Below, in pieces: positions 9,240 through 15,439 of a stretch of 54,129 nucleotides of DNA. Made by a program: the position numbers and the translations under genes. Each line of letters opens with the position of its first letter. Positions within the stretch are counted from its first letter, which is position 1. Below the pieces are notes generated by a model that saw nothing but the letters and a program-made list of their open reading frames with translations, searched no databases and had not been told where the DNA came from. Source of the DNA: Thermoflexus sp. (lineage in GTDB: Bacteria; Chloroflexota; Anaerolineae; Aggregatilineales; Aggregatilineaceae); NCBI GenBank assembly GCA_020724465.1, contig DYGX01000023.1, positions 1 through 54,129 on the forward strand, given 5' to 3'.

Positions 9240-10618
9240 TCCATCAGGCTGGTGATGGCGGCCTCGGCGGCTTCCGCGGGCGGCATGCCGCGCAGCACAT
9301 TGGCGAAGCTATCTTGCAGGGCTGCCGCCGCGCTGCCGCTGCGCTGTGCCGTGGTGACGATCTCGCCGTGCGGGATCAGCCCCGCCGCAAACTCCGCGTA
9401 GGCTTCATCGTCCCATAGCGCCAGGGCGCGCCCCTGGGTCGGGATCACCCGCAGCGCCTCGGTGAGCGCCGCCTGCTGGCTGACGCGCATCATCCACGAC
9501 AGAAAAGCCCGTGCGCGGTTCTGCCGGTCCGGGTCCTGCGTGACCAGCACCCACACCCATCCGTTCAGCGCCGTGATCGGTTCGCCGTCGTGGGTGGGAA
9601 TGGGTGCCAGGCCCACCGCTTGTAGTTCCGCACGGCGCGCGAGGTAGACGGTCGAATCAATGCCGATCAGGTTCAGCTCGCCGTTCGCAAAAGCGGTCCA
9701 ATAGCCGGCCGGCTGCGTGTATTCCAGCAGCTCCGCGTCGAAAATGCCCTGCGTCACCCCGGTCGCGTAATATTGCAGGACGGTCAGCAGCGGCGCGCGA
9801 TCTAGCACGGGGGTGCCGTTGGCATCGGCCAGCCGCCCACCCGCGTGAAGATACTGCAGCAGCACGGTGGCATTGACCGTCGCGCTGGGGCCGCTGCCGC
9901 CGGGGAAGCGATAGGCCGGGGATTCGCGCAGCACGTCGGAGAAGGCGCGCAGCGGCTCGTCGAATTCCGGCGCGCGATACAGGTTGTGGGTAAAGATCAG
10001 CGCGTAGGGCACGCCGTAGAGTGTGCCGTCGACCTCGCCCAGCGCCTGCGCGCCCGGCAGCAGGTTGCTCTCCAGAATCTCCGGCGGGACCCAATCGGCA
10101 ATCGGGACCAGCAGCCCTTCTTCTGCCGCGCTCACCATATCCGACCGGCGCATGAGCGCGAGATCGGGCAGCGCGCCCGGCGCGACCGGCGACGCCGCGC
10201 GCAGCGTCGAGAGGATGCTGCCCAGCCCGCTCGAACGCTTGCGGCGCACCTCAAGCTCGTAGCTCTGGTAGGTCTGGCGGAAGCCGTCGAGCTGGCGCTG
10301 TAGAAGTGCCTCGGCCTGCTCGTCCGTGTCCGGGTACAGCTCGTCCGGCCACCAGACGCGCACGCGAGGAGTCTCGGGGGTTGCCTGGACGGGCGGTGCT
10401 GCGCCGTAGCCGGTCAGCGCGATGACATCACTCCCGGCGGGGGCGGGCGTCGGGGTCGGCAAAGCGACGGTGATCGCCGCCTGCGGGCGCTCGATCAGCA
10501 GCACAGACAGACCGGCGGCACCGGCGAGCGCGACGAGCGCGAAGAGCGAGTAAAGCGTGATCCAACGCTGCGCCAAGGTGAGCATCCTCTCAGCGGGGTC
10601 GTCTGAACGTCGCGGCAC
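9236..10618 (-). CDS. Membrane-anchored extracellular solute-binding protein
   Basis: About 460 residues. A single hydrophobic segment (YSLFALVALAGAAGLSVLL, about residues 23-42) with no Cys lipobox is followed by a Pro/Thr linker (ALPTPTPAP) and a family 1 solute-binding-like fold: VRVWWPDELYP, LPDLALMRRSDMVSAAEEGLL, DGTLYGVPYALIFTHNLY and TALNGWVWVLV are typical of sugar ABC binding proteins. No permease or ATPase gene adjoins it, so it may serve a remote transporter or act as a sensor. Start is a GTG at 10618, 15 bases after the ACP stop; ATG 10585 is an alternative. Probably cotranscribed with the ACP upstream. Confidence 0.75.
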   Translation of the reverse strand: MPRRSDDPAERMLTLAQRWITLYSLFALVALAGAAGLSVLLIERPQAAITVALPTPTPAPAGSDVIALTGYGAAPPVQATPETPRVRVWWPDELYPDTDEQAEALLQRQLDGFRQTYQSYELEVRRKRSSGLGSILSTLRAASPVAPGALPDLALMRRSDMVSAAEEGLLVPIADWVPPEILESNLLPGAQALGEVDGTLYGVPYALIFTHNLYRAPEFDEPLRAFSDVLRESPAYRFPGGSGPSATVNATVLLQYLHAGGRLADANGTPVLDRAPLLTVLQYYATGVTQGIFDAELLEYTQPAGYWTAFANGELNLIGIDSTVYLARRAELQAVGLAPIPTHDGEPITALNGWVWVLVTQDPDRQNRARAFLSWMMRVSQQAALTEALRVIPTQGRALALWDDEAYAEFAAGLIPHGEIVTTAQRSGSAAAALQDSFANVLRGMPPAEAAEAAITSLMD

Positions 10619-10633
10619 CCGAACCGGCTGCCG

Positions 10634-10885
10634 TCAGGCCAGGCCCTGCATCACCCGGTCAACCATCTGGTTTAGCGTGTCCAGGTTCTCAACGGTCAGG
10701 TCTGTGTCGGGGATGTAGAGGTTGAAGGTGTCTTCCACAAACACGCCAAAATGAGCCAGCGAGAACGAGTCGATCAGCCCGCCGGTGATCAGCGGCTCGT
10801 CGTCCTGCAGGGGGTAGCCTGGGTTGCGGATCAGCTCGGCCAGCACGAAAGCGCGCAGTTTGTCTTTGACGTCGGACCGGTCCAT
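10634..10885 (-). CDS. Stand-alone acyl carrier protein
   Basis: 83 residues with the acidic four-helix carrier pattern and the phosphopantetheine attachment motif GGLIDSFSLAHF (Ser at about residue 40). The DSF form, rather than the DSL of fatty-acid AcpP, is common in carrier proteins of secondary or specialised acyl transfer systems. No ketosynthase, adenylation enzyme or acyltransferase is next to it; the following gene is a membrane-anchored binding protein. Its partner enzymes must be encoded elsewhere, and the carried acyl or aminoacyl group is unknown. Confidence 0.85.
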   Translation of the reverse strand: MDRSDVKDKLRAFVLAELIRNPGYPLQDDEPLITGGLIDSFSLAHFGVFVEDTFNLYIPDTDLTVENLDTLNQMVDRVMQGLA

Positions 10886-11007
10886 GATGGTCTTGTCCCC
10901 CGTGAAATCGTGCGGCGCAGCGCGCCAGGGTCGCCAACGCGCTTCAGTCTACCGGGATCGGCGCGCGATGCAAGAATCTCCCGCCGCCCGAACGCCGCTC
11001 AACACGA

Positions 11008-11030
11008 ACGGCCAGCGCGGAGCTGGCCGT
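11008..11030 (-). terminator. Hairpin downstream of tRNA-Ser
   Basis: Perfect 9-bp stem ACGGCCAGC / GCTGGCCGT (11008-11016 with 11022-11030), 5-base loop, placed about 27 bases after the tRNA 3' end on the minus strand. The downstream side (TCGTGTTG) is only weakly T-rich, so it may be a processing or weak terminator hairpin. Confidence 0.45.
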
Positions 11031-11057
11031 CGGCACGGTCGAGATGGCTATAACAGG

Positions 11058-11145
11058 CGGAGGGGGTGGGATTCGAACCCACGGTAGGGACAGGCCCTAC
11101 AACGGTTTTCGAGACCGCCCCGATCAACCACTCCGGCACCCCTCC
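11058..11145 (-). tRNA. tRNA-Ser (anticodon CGA)
   Basis: 88-nt class II tRNA on the minus strand. The acceptor stem GGAGGGG (11139-11145) pairs with CCCCTCC (11059-11065), with discriminator G at 11058; CCA is not encoded. The anticodon loop CTCGAAA carries CGA with U33 and A37, closed by GGT/ACC, so it decodes UCG. A long variable arm (GTAGGGCCTGTCCCTAC type) and a T-loop GTTCGAATC are present, as expected for tRNA-Ser. It lies between tadA (upstream) and the ACP gene. Confidence 0.95.
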
Positions 11146-11180
11146 GTATCGGCTTATACAATTGTTAACGGCGCGCCGCG

Positions 11181-11642
11181 CTACTTTTGACCCTGCGCGC
11201 GCAGCTCGGCGAAGAACTCAACGATCAGCGCGGCACACTCCTCGGCCAGCACCCCGCCGGTGACCTCGACGCGGTGATTGAGCTGTGGGTGGTTCAGCAG
11301 GTCAAGCACGCTGCCACCCGCCCCGGCTTTGGGGTCGGGCGCCCCGTAGACCAGCCTGGGCAGCCGCGCCAGGACCATCGCCCCGGCGCACATCGCGCAC
11401 GGCTCCAGCGTGCAGTAGAGCGTCACGCCTTCCAGCCGCCAGTGCCCCAGGCTGCGCGATGCTTCCCGGATCGCGATCAACTCCGCGTGGGCGGTCGCAT
11501 CGCCGTCGGCTTCGCGGCGGTTGTGCGCTCGCGCCAGGATTGCGCCGCCGCGCACGGCCACGGCGCCGATGGGCACATCGCCGTGTTCTCGCGCGCGCCG
11601 CGCCTCGTCCAGAGCTACGCGCATCCAGGTGAGATCGTCCAT
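11181..11642 (-). CDS. tadA: tRNA-specific adenosine deaminase TadA
   Basis: About 153 residues from ATG 11642 (ATG 11654 gives four more). The cytidine-deaminase fold zinc site is intact: HAELIAIREA (His ligand and catalytic Glu) and TLEPCAMCAGAM (two Cys ligands). TadA converts A34 to inosine in tRNA-Arg(ACG), an essential decoding function. MDDLTWMRVALDEARRA matches the usual start of the family better than the longer form. A TATAAT sequence overlaps ATG 11654, so an mRNA from that promoter would begin within a few bases of ATG 11642. It sits 35 bp upstream of tRNA-Ser on the same strand. Confidence 0.93.
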   Translation of the reverse strand: MDDLTWMRVALDEARRAREHGDVPIGAVAVRGGAILARAHNRREADGDATAHAELIAIREASRSLGHWRLEGVTLYCTLEPCAMCAGAMVLARLPRLVYGAPDPKAGAGGSVLDLLNHPQLNHRVEVTGGVLAEECAALIVEFFAELRAQGQK

Positions 11643-11652
11643 CGCGCGCGCC

Positions 11653-11681
11653 ATTATACCACGCGGTCCGGCGCACCGGAA
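11653..11681 (-). promoter_or_regulatory. Probable tadA promoter (near-leaderless)
   Basis: Minus strand: TTCCGG (11676-11681), 17-bp spacer, TATAAT (11653-11658). The predicted transcription start, 6-7 bases on, falls 3-4 bases before ATG 11642. The -10 is perfect; the -35 is poor. Confidence 0.45.
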
Positions 11682-11708
11682 GACTGATTTCGGCGCCGGG
11701 GGCTGCCC

Positions 11709-12125
11709 TCAGAACAGCGAGAGCTGGTTGGGGGGCGGGCCGGTGGCGTCGGACGTCTCGTCATCTGCGTCCGGGTCGTACCCGTCATCGAACACATCCG
11801 CCTCAAGCGCCGGCTCGCCGGTTGTGTCCCCTGCCGGCACGGTATCGTCGTAGGCTGCCTCGTCTAGATCGCTGTCGAGCGCGGGATCGTCCAGGGCCGC
11901 GTCCGGCAGCGGCGCGCGGTCGATGGTTTCCGCTTCCGGCGCATCCGCCATGCCGAGTGCCTCCGCTCGCAGCGCGGCCAGTTCTGCTTCGCTCAGGCCG
12001 GTGGCCAGCAGCACATGGCGCAGGGTCGGCTCGGTGACCGTGTCGTTCGTTCGGATGACGTGGATGTAATGCGCGCGCAGGCACGCCTGCCACTCGTCGA
12101 AGAAGATGCTGTCTCTGGGCGTCAT
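11709..12125 (-). CDS. Small acidic protein with C-terminal QLSLF motif
   Basis: 138 residues from ATG 12125. Residues 1-60 look like a small helical domain (DSIFFDEWQACLRAHYIHVI, then TLRHVLLATGLSEAELAALRAEAL); the rest is a strongly acidic, low-complexity tail rich in Asp, Glu, Ala and Pro. The protein ends in PPPNQLSLF. QL(S/D)LF is the established consensus by which bacterial proteins bind the DNA polymerase III beta sliding clamp, and it is commonly placed in flexible tails. No enzyme signature is seen. The start has no strong ribosome-binding site; a longer reading to 12230 lacks protein-like content. Transcribed away from the mutS2 leader. Confidence 0.65.
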   Translation of the reverse strand: MTPRDSIFFDEWQACLRAHYIHVIRTNDTVTEPTLRHVLLATGLSEAELAALRAEALGMADAPEAETIDRAPLPDAALDDPALDSDLDEAAYDDTVPAGDTTGEPALEADVFDDGYDPDADDETSDATGPPPNQLSLF

Positions 12126-12210
12126 AGCCGCTGCACCATCTGCGGCGCTGTGCCGCGGTGATATGGCTTCAAGCACCAGATACAGTAGCGAGGATCGCCC
12201 CGCTTGGCAA

Positions 12211-12252
12211 GCGCGCCTCGCCGTTGACAAGCGAGGCGCGCGCCGCTATACT
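12211..12252 (+). promoter_or_regulatory. Consensus promoter with perfect inverted repeat over the -35 box
   Basis: TTGACA (12224-12229), 17-bp spacer, TATACT (12247-12252): an excellent housekeeping-sigma promoter firing rightward at about 12259. An 11-bp perfect inverted repeat, GCGCGCCTCGC (12211-12221) and GCGAGGCGCGC (12231-12241), flanks the -35 box, with arm centres 20 bp apart (two helical turns). This is the geometry of an operator for a dimeric repressor. It serves the leader and mutS2. Confidence 0.65.
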
Positions 12253-12299
12253 TCGCCCGACGTTCGCGCTGGAACACATGAGAAAGGGGGCGTCCGGTG

Positions 12300-12368
12300 A
12301 TGGTACCTGCAAATAACGTCCTTGCTGCCGCACTCACACCGCGGGCCATGACCGGATTGCCCTATTAG
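12300..12368 (+). CDS. Putative 22-codon leader ORF of mutS2
   Basis: ATG 12300 to TAG 12366-12368, encoding MVPANNVLAAALTPRAMTGL then PY. AGAAAGGGGG (12281-12290) sits 9 bases upstream as a plausible ribosome-binding site. It has no run of one amino acid, so it does not look like an amino-acid biosynthesis leader; position relative to the stems argues for a regulatory role. It could be chance. Confidence 0.35.
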   Translation: MVPANNVLAAALTPRAMTGLPY

Positions 12369-12405
12369 GTTGCCGGGCAAACCGGCCGGTTTCTTGCGAC
12401 GCTGC

Positions 12406-12445
12406 CGCCGTGGGTGTTGGACCTGAACACGCCGCGGCGTTTTTA
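12406..12445 (+). terminator. Intrinsic terminator inside mutS2 leader
   Basis: Stem CGCCGTGGGTGTT (12406-12418) with AACAC-G-CCGCGGCG (12426-12439), 7-base loop GGACCTG, one bulged G, then TTTTTATT. It lies between the promoter at 12224-12252 and mutS2, about 100 bases before the start codon, so transcripts must pass it to express mutS2. Confidence 0.65.
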
Positions 12446-12543
12446 TTCATTGCCACAAGCCGAGCGACGCCCCTGATGGGGTGGTAGTTGACGGATAAAC
12501 GACTATGAACCCAACCGATCCACATGACCGGACCGGACATGTG

Positions 12544-14946
12544 ATGAACGAAAAATCGGCGCGCACGCTGGAACTGCCGAAAATCCTCGAGCGGCTGGCA
12601 AGCTACGCGTCGTTCTCGGCGGGCGCGGAGCTGGCGCGCAGCCTGCGCCCGACGCCCTATCTCGACGAAGCGCAGGAGCGCCAGCAGGCCACCACCGAAG
12701 CGCGCCTGCTGCTGAACACCCACGATCAGATCGGCATGGGCGGCGCGCGCGACGTCCGCCCGGCGGTGCTGTCTGCCGCGCGCGGAGTCACGTTGGAGCC
12801 GGCAGCCCTGCTCGACATCCGCGCCACACTGCGCCAGGCGACCACCCTGCGCCGCACGGTGGGCCGCCTGAGCAACCAGTTTCCCCATCTGGCCGCGATC
12901 GCCGAGCGCCTGGAAGAGTGCACCGGGGTTCAGCACGAGATCGCCCGCGTGCTGGACGAGACCGGCCAGGTGCAGGATTCGGCGAGCGCCCGGCTGGCGA
13001 CCATCCGCCGCGATCTGCGCATCGCCTTTGACCGGCTGCAAAGCAAGCTGCAGAACATCGTGCACAACGCGGAGAACGCCAAGTTCCTGCAAGAAACCCT
13101 GATCACGCAGCGGCACGGGCGCTATGTCGTCCCCCTGAAGAGCGAATTCAAGGGGCGCATCCCCGGCATCGTGCACGATCAAAGCTCCAGCGGGGCAACG
13201 CTGTTCATCGAGCCGCTGGCGACGGTCGAGCTGAACAACGCCTGGCGCGAGCTTCAGCTTGAGGAAGAAAACGAGGTCCGCCGCATCCTGCGCGAGCTGA
13301 GCGAGCTGGTCGGGCACGAGTCGAGGTACATCGTCCGCACGGTCGAGACGCTGGCTGAGCTGGACCTGATCTTCGCACGGGCCAAATACGCGGACGCGCT
13401 CGACGCGAACCCGGTCGAGCTGGTGGGCTTTCGCCAGGCGCCGTACCCGCATCCCGGCAGCACGATCCACCTGCTGGCCGCGCGCCACCCGCTTCTCGAC
13501 CCGAAAACGGTTGTGCCGATTGACGTGGACATCGACGAAGACACCTACGTGCTGGTGATCACCGGTCCCAACACGGGCGGCAAGACGGTTGCGCTGAAGA
13601 CGGTTGGGCTGCTGACGCTGATGGCGCAGTGCGGGATGCATCTGCCCGTCGCGCCCGGCTCGCGCCTGACGGTCTTCGAGGATGTCTTCGCGGATATCGG
13701 CGACGAGCAGAGCATCGAGCAGTCGCTGTCGACGTTCTCGTCGCACATGAAGCAGATCATCGAGATTTTGCAAGCGGCCAACGAGCGCTCGCTGGTCATC
13801 CTCGACGAGCTGGGCGCAGGGACCGACCCGGCAGAAGGCTCGGCGCTGGCGCGCGCGTTGCTCGACGACCTGGTGGCGCGCGGGATCACGACTCTGGTCA
13901 CCACACATCACCCGGAGCTGAAGATCTACAGCCACGAGAAAAAGGGCGTGCGCAACGCCAGCGTCGAGTTCGACCTGGAGACTCTGGCGCCGACCTACCG
14001 GCTGATCGTGGGCTTGCCGGGGCGCTCCAACGCGCTGGCGATCGCCGAGCGGCTGGGCCTGCCGGCGAGCATCATCGAGAAGGCGCGCGGGCTGGTGACC
14101 GAAGAAGACCTGATCGCCGACGACCTGCTCGACGAGATCCACAAGACCCGCGAGGAAACCCGTCGCGCCCTCGCCCAGGCCGCCCAGGCCCAGGCCCAGG
14201 CGGAAGAGCTGCGCAACACGTTGCGCGAGCGCCTGGAAGCGATTGAGGACGAGCGGCGCGAGCTGCTGGCCCAGGCGCGGCAGGAAGCCGCCGCCGAGCT
14301 GGACGCCTTGCGCGCCGAGATCCGCCGCGTGCGCAAGCAGTTGGCGGCTGCCGGCCAGCCTTTGGATGCGATCCGCCGGGTGGCCGACGAGGTCAAGTCC
14401 ATCGAGGGCGATCTGGACGAGCTGCCCGTCCCGGCGGTGGAGATGCCGGACGATGTGGACGACGAGCGCGCGCTGCGCCTGGGCGATCTGGTCTGGGTGC
14501 AGTCGCTGGGCGTCGAAGGGCAGATCATGGAGTTGGGCGAGGACGAGGCCGAGGTGCAGGTCGGGCGGCTGCGCCTGCGCGCCAAGCTGGACGACCTGGC
14601 CTATCGCAGCAAGAGCGAGAGCAAGCGCGACAAGAAGCGCACCGCCCGCTCGACGGCCAGCGAGGCAGTCAGCGCCCCGCCGCGCACCGCGTCACCCGGG
14701 CTGGAGCTGGACCTGCGCGGCCAGACGGTTGAGGACTCGCTCCCCACGCTGGAAGACTACCTCGATGCGGCGTACATGGCCGGGCTGCCCTTTGTGCGCA
14801 TCATCCACGGCAAAGGCACCGGCGCGCTGCGCCAGGCCATTCGCGAGCGGCTCAACGGCCACCCGCTGGTGAAGGCGTATGCGCGGGGGGACGAAAAAGA
14901 GGGCGGCGACGGGGTGACCGTAGTCAGCCTGGTGCCGTCGAGCTAG
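12544..14946 (+). CDS. mutS2: MutS2 ATPase/endonuclease with Smr domain
   Basis: About 800 residues, typical of MutS2. After an N-terminal clamp/lever region come the ATPase core motifs GPNTGGKTVALKTVGLL (Walker A), SSHMKQIIEIL, and LDELGAGTDPAEGSALARAL (Walker B), then the TTHHPELKIYS motif. A long Gln/Glu/Arg coiled coil (about 530-640) leads to a basic linker and a C-terminal Smr nuclease domain with LDLRGQTVEDSL and HGKGTGALRQ. MutS2 has been linked to suppression of recombination and, in Bacillus, to splitting collided ribosomes. Start set at ATG 12544, where homology-like sequence begins (MNEKSARTLELPKILERLA); ATG 12505 is in frame and possible. Neither has a strong ribosome-binding site. 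Controlled by the leader described above. Confidence 0.95.
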   Translation: MNEKSARTLELPKILERLASYASFSAGAELARSLRPTPYLDEAQERQQATTEARLLLNTHDQIGMGGARDVRPAVLSAARGVTLEPAALLDIRATLRQATTLRRTVGRLSNQFPHLAAIAERLEECTGVQHEIARVLDETGQVQDSASARLATIRRDLRIAFDRLQSKLQNIVHNAENAKFLQETLITQRHGRYVVPLKSEFKGRIPGIVHDQSSSGATLFIEPLATVELNNAWRELQLEEENEVRRILRELSELVGHESRYIVRTVETLAELDLIFARAKYADALDANPVELVGFRQAPYPHPGSTIHLLAARHPLLDPKTVVPIDVDIDEDTYVLVITGPNTGGKTVALKTVGLLTLMAQCGMHLPVAPGSRLTVFEDVFADIGDEQSIEQSLSTFSSHMKQIIEILQAANERSLVILDELGAGTDPAEGSALARALLDDLVARGITTLVTTHHPELKIYSHEKKGVRNASVEFDLETLAPTYRLIVGLPGRSNALAIAERLGLPASIIEKARGLVTEEDLIADDLLDEIHKTREETRRALAQAAQAQAQAEELRNTLRERLEAIEDERRELLAQARQEAAAELDALRAEIRRVRKQLAAAGQPLDAIRRVADEVKSIEGDLDELPVPAVEMPDDVDDERALRLGDLVWVQSLGVEGQIMELGEDEAEVQVGRLRLRAKLDDLAYRSKSESKRDKKRTARSTASEAVSAPPRTASPGLELDLRGQTVEDSLPTLEDYLDAAYMAGLPFVRIIHGKGTGALRQAIRERLNGHPLVKAYARGDEKEGGDGVTVVSLVPSS

Positions 14947-14971
14947 CTGTCTGCGGCGCAAACGACAAACG

Positions 14972-14998
14972 AACCGGGTCGCCTGTCGCGGCCCGGTT
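14972..14998. terminator. Hairpin between convergent mutS2 and the 107-aa gene
   Basis: AACCGGG (14972-14978) pairs with CCCGGTT (14992-14998) across a GC-rich 13-base loop, followed by TGCTG on the plus strand and by TCGTTTGTCGTTTG on the minus strand. Its position between convergent genes suits a bidirectional terminator. Confidence 0.5.
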
Positions 14999-15007
14999 TG
15001 CTGAACA

Positions 15008-15331
15008 TCAGCCGAAATGCAGCGGTCGGCTGTGCGGCCACGGCTCGACGCGCTCTGAGACGGCGCGCGCGCCGTGCGCCAGCAGAAGATCGCGCGCGCG
15101 CCCGGCGTCGGTCGTGGTGATGACGTTAAAGGCGAGCAGGGTGCGCTCTGGGCTTTTGTCGGCGCTGTTGACGCGCAGCCGGTATTCGGACACCACGCGC
15201 TCGAAGCCGGTCGTATCCTTCCCGTACTCGAGCAGGCTGATCTGGTCGCGCGGGGCGCCCGCCTTCTCCAGCGCGTCGAGCGCCTTGCGTGCCTCGGCGG
15301 CACGCTCGAATACGGCCAACACTGCTTTCAT
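15008..15331 (-). CDS. Small stress-type (YflT/DUF1269-like) protein
   Basis: 107 residues with an alternating beta-alpha-beta pattern: MKAVLAVFERAAEARKALDA, then LEKAGAPRDQISLLEYG and a second half starting ALLAFNVITTTDAGRARDLL. This is the ferredoxin-like layout of heat-induced/general stress proteins such as YflT, where an N-terminal MK.V.AVF.....A..A...L motif precedes a Gly. No active-site residues are evident and there is no signal peptide. GAGGGGAAG lies just before ATG 15331. Function unknown; the family call is by pattern only. Confidence 0.6.
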   Translation of the reverse strand: MKAVLAVFERAAEARKALDALEKAGAPRDQISLLEYGKDTTGFERVVSEYRLRVNSADKSPERTLLAFNVITTTDAGRARDLLLAHGARAVSERVEPWPHSRPLHFG

Positions 15332-15439
15332 GGTCTTCCCCTCTGTGTTCGGCGCCGTACACTCCGTTCATCTGGTGGATTGAGTATACCGTTCCGGCGC
15401 TCCGCCGCCTACCGCGCCGCCTGCCCCGTGCGCGGGCCG

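Larger units (their letters stand above)
12259..12445 (+). promoter_or_regulatory. Structured mutS2 leader with alternative stems (attenuator candidate)
   Basis: Fills most of the 418-bp gap before mutS2. Segment 12346-12362 can pair in two exclusive ways. Stem A joins 12293-12303 (TCCGGTGATGG) to 12346-12356 (10 of 11 pairs); stem B joins 12352-12362 (CCGGATTGCCC) to 12375-12385 (GGGCAAACCGG, 10 of 11). A 14-base palindrome AAACCGGCCGGTTT (12379-12392) overlaps stem B. An intrinsic terminator follows. A 22-codon ORF begins inside the 5' arm of stem A and stops in the loop of stem B, so translation would bias the fold. ACACCgcGG at 12336-12344 can pair with the terminator's 5' arm as a possible anti-terminator. 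No known riboswitch consensus fits. Confidence 0.5.

Noticed and set aside
12350-12405. GGGCAAACC followed by GCGACGC in the mutS2 leader, similar to parts of a c-di-GMP-I riboswitch
   Set aside because: The conserved GCAAAGC segment, tetraloop and receptor are missing, and the match is explained by stem B and the AAACCGGCCGGTTT palindrome.
12334-14142. 602-codon open frame antisense to mutS2
   Set aside because: mutS2 motifs are unambiguous on the plus strand; the antisense frame also runs through the structured leader.
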